DNA of 14,833 nt, from NCBI GenBank assembly GCA_947385085.1, contig CANDJN010000043.1:1-14833 (forward strand). The letters run 5' to 3'. Source of the DNA: an uncultured Erysipelotrichaceae bacterium. Its GTDB lineage: Bacteria > Bacillota_I > Bacilli_A > Erysipelotrichales > Erysipelotrichaceae. The notes under the pieces were generated by a model. The model had not been told where the DNA came from, made no database searches, and worked only from the letters and a program-made list of their open reading frames with translations. The position numbers and the translations under genes were made by a program. Shown here piece after piece: positions 5,999 to 12,780 of the stretch (within the stretch, counting starts at the first letter, position 1; every line of letters begins with the position of its first letter).

Positions 5999-6997
5999 AT
6001 GGAAAAGTTATCAAGGGTCAAACGATATGAGGATCTGCGCAAACAAATCGAAGATGAAAGCATCGGAACTGATACTCCGCCACAAGAAAAGCTACAGGAT
6101 TATGCGCAGCGCTTGAATGAAATCGATCCTTCCATTTTCAGAAAAGTAAAGATCACCGAAGAAGAACCTTATACACCTGAACGTGAACGAGTCATAACCG
6201 GAGAAGATGCGGTGGATACAGAATCCACAATTGGTGAATTTCGCAATGAATATCTGGATGATTTTATTAATGAAGTGCGAGAGTATAATATAAAAAAGGG
6301 TAACCGTGACAATGAGGATACACAAATTGATATATTAAACCGTTTGAATTCGGTATCACGTGCAAAGCGATCGGATTATGTCCAAAACATCGAGGAGGAA
6401 ATCAGTGAGCCTGTCAAAGAAAGCAAAGCAGCATTAGCTCGTGAGGAAATTGCCGAGCAGGTAAAAAGCTTGTTGGATGAGGAACCGGATTCCAACATAA
6501 AGAGCGTTACCAAAGAAGTGATACCACAGCCGATCAGCCAAAAACAAAGCAACGTTGTAAATACCAACAGTATTGCTCGGTCGGTGAGTGAACGAACGAA
6601 AATTGAAAATACCAATCGTATGAAACAAATTCAAAAGGAAAGTGAAGCAGAAGCGTTGAATGTGACCAATACGATTCACCAATCTACGCTGAAAAGTCAA
6701 AATGATGAGCGTCATCATCCTTTTGTCAGTCGTAAAAACAAGCCAACGGTGGTAGCGACCAAGGAAGAACAGGCAGAAGCAGAGCGGGAGCGCAGACTTC
6801 ACCAAAAGCTTGTGGAAGAAACCGAGCAGCTGCGAGTTCAGTTGAATGAATACGAGGATGATCTCAATGATCTAAGTGAAGGTGTAGAGAAGACCAATAA
6901 GATGTTAAATGTAATATTGGGCTGTTTAATTCTGGCTTTGCTAGTTATCATTGGCATCATCATATACTGGATTGTACAGGCAGGAGGACTCGTCTGA
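5999..6997 (+). CDS. Tail-anchored coiled-coil membrane protein, unknown function
   Basis: I do not recognise a named family. The 332-residue protein has a long, highly charged N-terminal region, a probable coiled coil at about 255-302, one hydrophobic helix at about 303-326 and a tiny tail AGGLV, so it should be tail-anchored with nearly everything in the cytoplasm. There is no N-terminal signal. SRVKR at residues 5-9 and SRAKR at 120-124 begin two similar segments (SRVKRYEDLRKQIEDE and SRAKRSDYVQNIEEE). The short SRxxR pattern resembles motifs bound by the cell-division adaptor GpsB in other Bacillota; this is inference. The start has a TTAGGAGGT site. The gene ends one base before cmk and shares its transcript. 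A role in division or envelope organisation is plausible but unproven. Confidence 0.8.
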   Translation: MEKLSRVKRYEDLRKQIEDESIGTDTPPQEKLQDYAQRLNEIDPSIFRKVKITEEEPYTPERERVITGEDAVDTESTIGEFRNEYLDDFINEVREYNIKKGNRDNEDTQIDILNRLNSVSRAKRSDYVQNIEEEISEPVKESKAALAREEIAEQVKSLLDEEPDSNIKSVTKEVIPQPISQKQSNVVNTNSIARSVSERTKIENTNRMKQIQKESEAEALNVTNTIHQSTLKSQNDERHHPFVSRKNKPTVVATKEEQAEAERERRLHQKLVEETEQLRVQLNEYEDDLNDLSEGVEKTNKMLNVILGCLILALLVIIGIIIYWIVQAGGLV

Positions 6998-6998
6998 A

Positions 6999-7652
6999 AT
7001 GAAAATCAATATAGCGATTGACGGCCCTAGTGCGGCCGGTAAAAGTACCATTGCCGATATACTGGCTCAACAGCTTCACTATGCACACTTAGATACTGGA
7101 GCGATGTATCGCTGTGTCGCTTATGCGGCGATGACGCGTCAAATTGACTTGGATGATGAAATGGCTCTGACAAGGATGCTGGAGCATCTGGATATTCATT
7201 TTAATGACGCCGGCGAAGTGTGGATTGGTGATGAAAATGTATCACAAAAGATTCGCACCAATGAAATTTCCATGGCGGCATCCAAGGTCTCCGCTCATCC
7301 GCAGGTAAGGAAAAGCTTGGTGGCGAAACAACAGGAAATTGCCAAAAACAAAGGCTATATTCTGGATGGACGCGACATTGGCACCGTTGTATTACCGGAT
7401 GCGGAACTGAAAATTTATATGGTTGCCAGCGTAGAAGCTCGTGCCAAGCGCCGATATAAGGAATACATCGAAAAAGGTATGAATGCGGAGTATGAGACAA
7501 TCTACCGTGATATTGAACAACGGGATTATCAGGACTCGCATCGCAAGGCCTCACCGTTAAAAAAGGCGGAGGATGCGATGGAAATTGATACGAGCGATAT
7601 GACGATAGCGGAGGTCATCGCTTATATTATGGAGCGAATAGACAAGGAATAA
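6999..7652 (+). CDS. cmk: Cytidylate kinase
   Basis: This 217-residue enzyme phosphorylates CMP and dCMP with ATP to the diphosphates, recycling pyrimidine nucleotides. It shows the P-loop GPSAAGKST at 9-17, the following HLDTGAMYR segment, the ILDGRDIGTVVLPDAELKIY core and the late DSHRKASPLKKAEDA motif of CMP kinases. Length is standard. CAGGAGG at 6981-6987 sets the ATG at 6999, one base after the upstream stop; an in-frame start at 6951 would lie inside the previous gene and is not needed. It is followed by der, the frequent neighbour of cmk in Bacillota, without the rpsA-like gene seen between them in Bacillus. Confidence 0.96.
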   Translation: MKINIAIDGPSAAGKSTIADILAQQLHYAHLDTGAMYRCVAYAAMTRQIDLDDEMALTRMLEHLDIHFNDAGEVWIGDENVSQKIRTNEISMAASKVSAHPQVRKSLVAKQQEIAKNKGYILDGRDIGTVVLPDAELKIYMVASVEARAKRRYKEYIEKGMNAEYETIYRDIEQRDYQDSHRKASPLKKAEDAMEIDTSDMTIAEVIAYIMERIDKE

Positions 7653-7656
7653 GAAC

Positions 7657-7699
7657 GGAGGTGGATCGAATCCACGTGTGCAAGGATTCGAATACGCTT
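7657..7699 (+). promoter_or_regulatory. Structured ribosome-binding region of der
   Basis: The only strong Shine-Dalgarno site, GGAGGTG at 7657-7663, lies 36 bases before the der ATG at 7700. Between them are two mutually exclusive hairpins: GTGGAT/ATCCAC (7661-7666 / 7670-7675, CGA loop), which covers the end of the site, and TCGAATCC/GGATTCGA (7666-7673 / 7684-7691), which leaves it free. Looping out 7666-7691 would leave about 10 bases between the site and ATG. A poorer AGGA lies at 7683-7686. Confidence 0.55.
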
Positions 7700-9007
7700 A
7701 TGATAAAAGGTATAGCAGCGATCGTTGGCCGTCCCAATGTCGGGAAGTCAACGATTTTTAACCGAATGATCGGTGAGCGAAAAAGCATAGTAGAGGATTC
7801 ACCGGGAGTCACCAGAGATCGCATTTATGGCAAGGTCGAATGGCTGACTCAGGAATTTCGACTCATTGATACCGGTGGAATTCAACTGGAGAATCAGCCA
7901 TTTCAAGAAGAAATACGCGTACAAGTTGAAATTGCTATGGATGAGGCTGACGTCATCATATTTGTCGTAAACGCCCGCGAGGGTGTTACTCATGATGACG
8001 AATATATTGCCAGATTGTTACAAAAAAGCGAAAAGCCAATTTTACTGGCAGTCAATAAAGTGGATAATTTGGAAATGATGAGCGATATTTATGAGTTTTA
8101 TCAATTGGGAGTCGGTGATCCGATTGCCATATCGGGCGTGCATGGAATCGGCATCGGAGATATTCTTGATCGCATGGTACAATCCTTTCCCCATAAAGCA
8201 ATCAGTGAATATGAAAGCATGACAAAGTTTTGCTTGATTGGTCGTCCTAATGTGGGAAAGTCTTCGTTGGTAAATGCGATCTTAAAGCAGGAGCGATCCA
8301 TTGTCAGTGATGTCGAAGGAACCACCCGTGATGCGATTGACACTCCCTTTCAAAGTGATGGAAAGGATTATGTGGTTATTGATACTGCCGGTATCCGCAA
8401 GCGCGGCAAGATTTATGAAAACATTGAAAAGTACAGTGTGTTAAGAGCGATGAGTGCGATTGAACGCAGCGATGTGGTCTTGGTGCTGATCGATGGGGAA
8501 AGCGGCATCCGTGAACAGGATAAGCACGTGGCTGGTTATGCTCATGAAGCGGGAAAGGGAGTTATCCTTGCCTATAATAAATGGGACTGTGTGGAAAAAG
8601 ATGAACAGACGATGAATCAAGTCACCAAAGATTTGCGTAAGGAGTTCATCTACCTGGATTATGCCCCGATTGCCTTTGTATCAGCCAAGACATCACAACG
8701 TGTCAATACCTTGCTGCCGCTCATTGATCAGGTTCATGATGCATCCTTATTAAGAATTCAAACTAACATTCTCAATGAGGTTTTGATGGATGCACAGCTT
8801 ATGACACCTCCGCCTACCCATAAGGGACAGCGCTTAAAAATCTATTACGCGTCACAGGTTGCAGTGGCTCCGCCCACCTTTGTGTTGTTTGTCAATGATC
8901 CACATTTACTGCACTTTTCCTATCAGCGTTATTTGGAAAATCGTTTGCGGGAAGCATTTGGCTTTATCGGAACACCGCTGCATATTATTGCGCGGGAAAG
9001 AAAGTAG
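7700..9007 (+). CDS. der: Ribosome-assembly GTPase Der (EngA)
   Basis: This 435-residue protein is Der, the essential GTPase with two G domains in tandem that helps mature the 50S subunit. The first G domain has GRPNVGKST at 10-18 and an NKVD box; the second repeats GRPNVGKSS, then DTAGIRKRGKI and NKWD. The C-terminal KH-like domain includes the SQVAVAPPTFVLF segment. Starting at MIKGIAAIVGRPNVGKS matches the family and gives the usual length (B. subtilis 436). In-frame GTG codons at 7661 and 7676 would add residues not typical of Der and are badly placed for the ribosome binding site. The gene is eight bases from gpsA. Confidence 0.95.
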   Translation: MIKGIAAIVGRPNVGKSTIFNRMIGERKSIVEDSPGVTRDRIYGKVEWLTQEFRLIDTGGIQLENQPFQEEIRVQVEIAMDEADVIIFVVNAREGVTHDDEYIARLLQKSEKPILLAVNKVDNLEMMSDIYEFYQLGVGDPIAISGVHGIGIGDILDRMVQSFPHKAISEYESMTKFCLIGRPNVGKSSLVNAILKQERSIVSDVEGTTRDAIDTPFQSDGKDYVVIDTAGIRKRGKIYENIEKYSVLRAMSAIERSDVVLVLIDGESGIREQDKHVAGYAHEAGKGVILAYNKWDCVEKDEQTMNQVTKDLRKEFIYLDYAPIAFVSAKTSQRVNTLLPLIDQVHDASLLRIQTNILNEVLMDAQLMTPPPTHKGQRLKIYYASQVAVAPPTFVLFVNDPHLLHFSYQRYLENRLREAFGFIGTPLHIIARERK

Positions 9008-9015
9008 GTTTGAAT

Positions 9016-10008
9016 ATGAAAACAGTGGTAATCGGAAGCGGTAGTTGGGGCAGTGCACTGGCTCAGGTTTTAGCCGATAAACAAGAGGAAGTCATAATCT
9101 ATGGTATGGATGAGGAAGAAATAAGTGATATCAATGATCATCATCAAAATCAAAAATATTTTCCGCATGTGAAATTAAATGAGACCTTGAAAGCCACCAC
9201 AAACATTGAGGCGGTGAAAGATGCCGATGTGATTGTTTTAAGTGTACCCAGCATTGCGATTGAAAGCGTATGTAAACAGATTGCGGATTTGGTGGAGAAG
9301 CAGGTAATCATCGTGAACACAGCCAAAGGCTTTCATCCTGTCACCAACGGTCGGATGAGCGATGTCATTCGTGCCGCAATGCCGCAAAAATCCTTGCGCA
9401 GTGTTGTGTCATTGATCGGACCATCTCATGCGGAAGAGGTTGTGGTACGAATGTTAACGACCATTTGTGCCGTATCTTTGAATGCGGAGGATGCGGAGAC
9501 GATCCAACGACTGTTCTCCAACGATTATCTGCGCGTTTATCGCGGCAGTGATGAAATCGGCAGTGAGATCGGCGTAGCCGTGAAAAATGCCATTGCGTTA
9601 GCAAGCGGGATGCTTGCGGGACTTGGCTATGGTGATAATACCCGTGCGGCACTCATTACCCGCGGATTGGCTGAAATGATTCGCTATGGTGTTGCGATGG
9701 GAGGAAAGGCGGAAACCTTTATGGGGTTGACCGGCATCGGTGATTTGATTGTGACCTGCACCAGTCATCATTCGCGCAATTTCCAAGCCGGCTATACGAT
9801 CGGCAAAGAAGGAAATGCCAAGCATTTCTTAGCGACCAATACGAAAACGGTAGAAGGTATACGCACAGCGAAAATTGTACATGAGGTTGCGCAGCAACTA
9901 GGCATTGATATGCCGATTGTTTCAGAAATCTATAAGGTGATCTATGAGGATAAGGATCCAAAGATTTCCTCTATGGATCTGATGCTTCGTGATTTAAAAG
10001 CAGAATAA
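9016..10008 (+). CDS. gpsA: Glycerol-3-phosphate dehydrogenase [NAD(P)+]
   Basis: This 330-residue cytoplasmic enzyme reduces dihydroxyacetone phosphate to sn-glycerol-3-phosphate, the backbone for phospholipids and lipoteichoic acid. It has the dinucleotide-binding loop GSGSWGSALA at 7-16, Lys104 in NTAKGF, GPSHAE at 135-140, the catalytic Lys190 in GVAVKNAIALASG, and the substrate-binding segment around GYGDNTRAALITRG. Length is standard. ATG at 9016 is used, with TAGGT six bases upstream; a TTG at 9010 is less likely. It closes the unit starting at 5999 and is followed by a large hairpin terminator. Confidence 0.96.
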   Translation: MKTVVIGSGSWGSALAQVLADKQEEVIIYGMDEEEISDINDHHQNQKYFPHVKLNETLKATTNIEAVKDADVIVLSVPSIAIESVCKQIADLVEKQVIIVNTAKGFHPVTNGRMSDVIRAAMPQKSLRSVVSLIGPSHAEEVVVRMLTTICAVSLNAEDAETIQRLFSNDYLRVYRGSDEIGSEIGVAVKNAIALASGMLAGLGYGDNTRAALITRGLAEMIRYGVAMGGKAETFMGLTGIGDLIVTCTSHHSRNFQAGYTIGKEGNAKHFLATNTKTVEGIRTAKIVHEVAQQLGIDMPIVSEIYKVIYEDKDPKISSMDLMLRDLKAE

Positions 10009-10037
10009 AAAGATAAATGAATTTACTGACATGATAA

Positions 10038-10098
10038 CATTCATAAGAAGGCAGATAACAAGCCGTAGCTGATCTGTCTTTTTCTATGCTTATGAATG
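10038..10098 (+). terminator. Composite hairpin terminator after gpsA
   Basis: The inner stem AAGGCAGAT (10048-10056) / ATCTGTCTT (10072-10080), one G-U pair, encloses a small AGC-CGTA-GCT helix and runs into T residues at 10079-10083, a good intrinsic terminator. An outer perfect 10-bp stem, CATTCATAAG (10038-10047) / CTTATGAATG (10089-10098), encloses it. The outer arm lies beyond the expected termination point. Confidence 0.8.
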
Positions 10099-10154
10099 AA
10101 ACTTTATGTTAATCGTTATGCAAACACCTTTTTATAGCGAAGGCGGTTACTTCA

Positions 10155-10163
10155 TGATATAAT
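10155..10163 (+). promoter_or_regulatory. prfC promoter, extended -10
   Basis: TGATATAAT at 10155-10163 is the third copy of the same extended -10 element in the window. No convincing -35 is visible. It lies 81 bases before the prfC ATG, giving a longer leader that contains two AAAGCGTT-like repeats near 10167 and 10184 of unknown meaning. Confidence 0.7.
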
Positions 10164-10244
10164 AAGAAAGCGTTTGGGAAAAGCGTTAGTTTATGGAAAA
10201 CAGTGGATAATAAATTATGATGAATGAGAAAACGGAGGATTACT

Positions 10245-11837
10245 ATGGCAGATTTACAACATGAAATAGCGCGAAGAAGAACCTTCGCTATCATATCTCA
10301 CCCGGATGCGGGAAAGACCACTTTGACGGAAAAACTGTTGTTATACGGAGGTGCCATCAATCAGGCTGGCAGTGTGAAAGGGAAGAAAGCGAATAAGCAC
10401 GCTGTATCAGATTGGATGGAAATTGAAAAGCAGCGCGGTATCTCTGTCACCTCTTCAGTTTTACAGTTTGAATATGAAGATTACTGCATCAATATTTTGG
10501 ATACGCCGGGTCATCAGGATTTCAGTGAGGATACATACCGTACTTTAATGGCGGCCGATTCTGCGGTGATGGTAATAGACGGCTCTAAAGGGGTAGAAGC
10601 ACAAACAAAGAAATTGTTTAAGGTATGCTTGTTGCGTCATATACCAATCTTTACTTTTATCAATAAAATGGATCGTGCGGCAATGGATCCCTTTGAATTG
10701 CTGGAACATATTGAGGCAGAATTGGGAATTGCGACCTATGCGATGAATTGGCCAATCGGATCGGGTAAGGACTTTAAGGGGGTTTATGAACGTGATCATC
10801 AGCGTATCATTGCCTTTCATGGCGGTGATCACGGACAAAAGGAAGCGGAGAAGATTGAGGGTAGCCTACAGGATGATACGTTTGTGTCAGTTTTGGGTGA
10901 GCATTTTTATGAGCAGCTTAAGGAAGACAGTGAATTGCTGGATATGGCAAGTACGGAATATGATGAAGATCGAATTGCGCATGGGGAATTAACACCGGTA
11001 TTCTTTGGCAGTGCCTTGACGAATTTTGGCGTAGAACCGTTTTTAGAACATTTTTTGCGCATGACAACACCGCCCTTGCCAAGAGAATCCTCGATCGGTG
11101 CGATTAATCCATTTGATGAAAATTTTACCGCCTTCGTATTTAAAATCCAAGCCAATATGAATAAGGCGCATCGAGACCGCATTGCCTTTATGCGCATTTG
11201 TAGCGGACGTTTTGAAAAGGGAATGGAGGTTTATCATATGCAGGGGGGGAAGAAAATCAAGCTGGCACAACCCCAACAATTCATGGCACAGGATCGTGAA
11301 ATCATTGAAGAGGCGTATGCCGGCGATGTGATCGGTGTATTTGATCCCGGTATCTTTGCGATTGGCGATACACTTTGTAATGCATCGCACAAGCTGGAAT
11401 TTAAACGAATTCCGACCTTTGCGCCGGAGCACTTCGCTCGTGTTATGCAAAAGGATACGATGAAGCGAAAGCAGTTTACCAAGGGGATCACGCAAATAGC
11501 GCAAGAAGGCGCCATCCAAGTTTTTCAGGAGCTGAATTTAGGGATGGAGGAAATCATTGTCGGGGGTGTTGGTATACTGCAGTTTGATGTATTGGAACAG
11601 CGTTTAAGAAGTGAATATAATGTGGAGATTAAGATGGATATTCTCCCATATGAATGTGTACGCTGGATTGAGGACCAGACATTGGATCCCAATTCGCTTA
11701 ATCTCAACAGTGATACAAAGCGCGTTAAGGATTTGAAGGGCAGAAATCTATTAATATTCCGCAATAATTGGGGAATTAAGTGGGCATTAGATCAAAATAA
11801 AGATCTTGTCTTAAATGAAGTCGGAAACGTGGATTAA
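10245..11837 (+). CDS. prfC: Peptide chain release factor 3
   Basis: This 530-residue translational GTPase recycles RF1 and RF2 from the ribosome after termination. It has the G1 loop SHPDAGKTTL at 18-27, the switch I segment RGISVTSSV, DTPGHQDF from residue 86, NKMDR from 140, then the EF-Tu-like domain II and the C-terminal domain. The length agrees with E. coli PrfC (529). AACGGAGG upstream fixes the ATG; a TTG seven codons earlier would swallow the ribosome binding site. The gene has its own promoter and appears monocistronic. No ordinary terminator is seen right after it, only the inverted repeats before the next gene. Confidence 0.97.
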   Translation: MADLQHEIARRRTFAIISHPDAGKTTLTEKLLLYGGAINQAGSVKGKKANKHAVSDWMEIEKQRGISVTSSVLQFEYEDYCINILDTPGHQDFSEDTYRTLMAADSAVMVIDGSKGVEAQTKKLFKVCLLRHIPIFTFINKMDRAAMDPFELLEHIEAELGIATYAMNWPIGSGKDFKGVYERDHQRIIAFHGGDHGQKEAEKIEGSLQDDTFVSVLGEHFYEQLKEDSELLDMASTEYDEDRIAHGELTPVFFGSALTNFGVEPFLEHFLRMTTPPLPRESSIGAINPFDENFTAFVFKIQANMNKAHRDRIAFMRICSGRFEKGMEVYHMQGGKKIKLAQPQQFMAQDREIIEEAYAGDVIGVFDPGIFAIGDTLCNASHKLEFKRIPTFAPEHFARVMQKDTMKRKQFTKGITQIAQEGAIQVFQELNLGMEEIIVGGVGILQFDVLEQRLRSEYNVEIKMDILPYECVRWIEDQTLDPNSLNLNSDTKRVKDLKGRNLLIFRNNWGIKWALDQNKDLVLNEVGNVD

Positions 11838-11878
11838 CGAGTAGAAACAATTGTGAGATATAACGGAATTTGTCTTGT

Positions 11879-11936
11879 CATGATAACTCTCAAACATGAA
11901 GATAAATCACACATCGCATAAACTTATCATGTTTGA
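11879..11936 (+). promoter_or_regulatory. Mutually exclusive inverted repeats upstream of the BFD-like gene
   Basis: TCAAACATGA (11890-11899) and TCATGTTTGA (11927-11936) form a perfect 10-bp inverted repeat. CATGATAA (11879-11886) and TTATCATG (11924-11931) form a perfect 8-bp one, and the two 3' arms overlap so only one pairing can form. The element ends 15 bases before the AGGAGGT ribosome binding site. There is no T tract, so it looks more like a regulatory leader or operator than a terminator. TTGTCA at 11875-11880 could be a -35, but no good -10 matches it. Confidence 0.5.
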
Positions 11937-11962
11937 CCATACTGGTAACAGGAGGTAAAAAA

Positions 11963-12148
11963 ATGAATGACGATACGATAATTTGTGTATGTAACAACGT
12001 TACTGTGCATCATATTCGTGAAGCTATATTAGCTGGCGATATGACATTTGCGGCAATGCAGGAGCGGACCGGTCTTGGTACCGTTTGCGGCGCCTGTATC
12101 AGTGAAGGTGAAACAGTATTTAATCGTTTAAAGGATGAGTTGAAATGA
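11963..12148 (+). CDS. Small BFD-like [2Fe-2S]-binding protein
   Basis: This 61-residue protein is a stand-alone domain of the bacterioferritin-associated ferredoxin type. Four cysteines are placed as in that fold: C8 and C10 (CVC) and C42 and C45 (VCGAC), separated by a helical segment ending TGLGTVCGAC, the helix-cap pattern that binds one [2Fe-2S] cluster. In known systems such domains release iron from bacterioferritin or serve nitrite reductase, NifU and amino-acid dehydrogenases; none of these partners is nearby, so the role here is open. AACAGGAGG sets the ATG at 11963. Its leader has strong inverted repeats and its last codons form part of a terminator. Confidence 0.85.
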   Translation: MNDDTIICVCNNVTVHHIREAILAGDMTFAAMQERTGLGTVCGACISEGETVFNRLKDELK

Positions 12149-12160
12149 TTCATCTTTTTT
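12130..12160 (+). terminator. Terminator overlapping the end of the BFD-like gene
   Basis: AAAGGATGA at 12130-12138 pairs with TCATCTTTT at 12150-12158 (one G-U pair) around an 11-base loop, followed by more T. The left arm lies in coding sequence and the stop codon (12146-12148) is in the loop, so translating ribosomes may compete with its folding. Confidence 0.75.
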
Positions 12161-12203
12161 ATATGCATACATAGTATATCTAAGTGATAACAACAACGCG
12201 TAG

Positions 12204-12258
12204 AGCCAAAAATGCAAAAAAAAGAAAATTAGCGGTTTACACCATTCTTTCTTTGGCT
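12204..12258 (+). repeat. Inverted repeat straddling the alaR promoter
   Basis: AGCCAAA at 12204-12210 and TTTGGCT at 12252-12258 are perfect reverse complements with centres 48 bases apart. The right arm sits in the promoter spacer touching the -10. AAAGAAAAT / ATTCTTT nearby extend the symmetry imperfectly. Spaced half-sites on AT-rich DNA suit an Lrp-type regulator wrapping its own promoter; binding is inferred. Confidence 0.45.
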
Positions 12259-12264
12259 TAAAAT
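12236..12264 (+). promoter_or_regulatory. alaR-alaT promoter
   Basis: TTTACA at 12236-12241 and TAAAAT at 12259-12264 are 17 bases apart. The -10 ends 27 bases before the ATG at 12292, with AAGGAAGGAG between. Confidence 0.78.
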
Positions 12265-12291
12265 ATAGGTTAAAAGGAAGGAGCGAGGGAT

Positions 12292-12780
12292 ATGAATGAA
12301 ACAGCACTGTTAAAATTGTTGGAGCACAATGCCCGTATGGAGTCTTGTGATCTGGCTGCGGCACTGAATGAAAGTGAAGATACGGTAAAGGAAACAATGA
12401 ATCAGTTGATTCAAAATAAAGTATTATTGGGTCATCATACGTTAATCAACTGGGATAAAACCAATGTTGATCGGGTGATGGCTTTGATCGAGGTCAATGT
12501 GATGCCGGAACGGGAATATGGTTACGATCGCATTGCTAAACTTATTTATCGATATCCGGAAGTTGATACGATGTATTTAATGAGTGGTAAAAGCGAATTC
12601 ATTGTGATTATTTACGGCAAAACCATGCAGGAAATTGCCCAGTTTGTCGGTAGTAAGCTTGCCTGCATTGATAAGGTTACGGGTACATGTACATTGTTTG
12701 TATTAAAGAAATATAAATCGGAAGGGATTGTATTTGAAGAGGAAGAAGAAGTCAAGGAACGGCTTCTGGTGACACCATGA
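12292..12780 (+). CDS. Lrp/AsnC-family transcriptional regulator (AlaR-like)
   Basis: This 162-residue protein has an N-terminal winged helix-turn-helix of about 55 residues (LLKLLEHNARMESCDLAAAL through VKETMNQLIQNKVLLG) and a C-terminal alpha-beta ligand-binding (RAM) domain with the YRYPEVDTMYLMSGKSEFIV pattern. The family forms dimers and octamers that sense amino acids. The gene overlaps the aminotransferase by ATGA, so the two are translated together. In B. subtilis the similar pair alaR-alaT (yugG-yugH) encodes an Lrp-type activator and the alanine transaminase it controls; the same logic is inferred here. A strong AAGGAAGGAG site and a clear promoter precede it. The acidic stretch FEEEEEVKERL near the C-terminus is unremarkable. 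Confidence 0.88.
   Translation: MNETALLKLLEHNARMESCDLAAALNESEDTVKETMNQLIQNKVLLGHHTLINWDKTNVDRVMALIEVNVMPEREYGYDRIAKLIYRYPEVDTMYLMSGKSEFIVIIYGKTMQEIAQFVGSKLACIDKVTGTCTLFVLKKYKSEGIVFEEEEEVKERLLVTP

Noticed and set aside
7661..7699. GTG start of der at 7661 or 7676
   Set aside because: 7661 touches the Shine-Dalgarno site with no spacing, and Der proteins begin at or near the MIKGI segment; 7676 remains a minor alternative.
11043..11519. - strand frame of 158 residues opposite prfC
   Set aside because: The + strand is a complete RF3 with intact motifs, so this is an antisense shadow.
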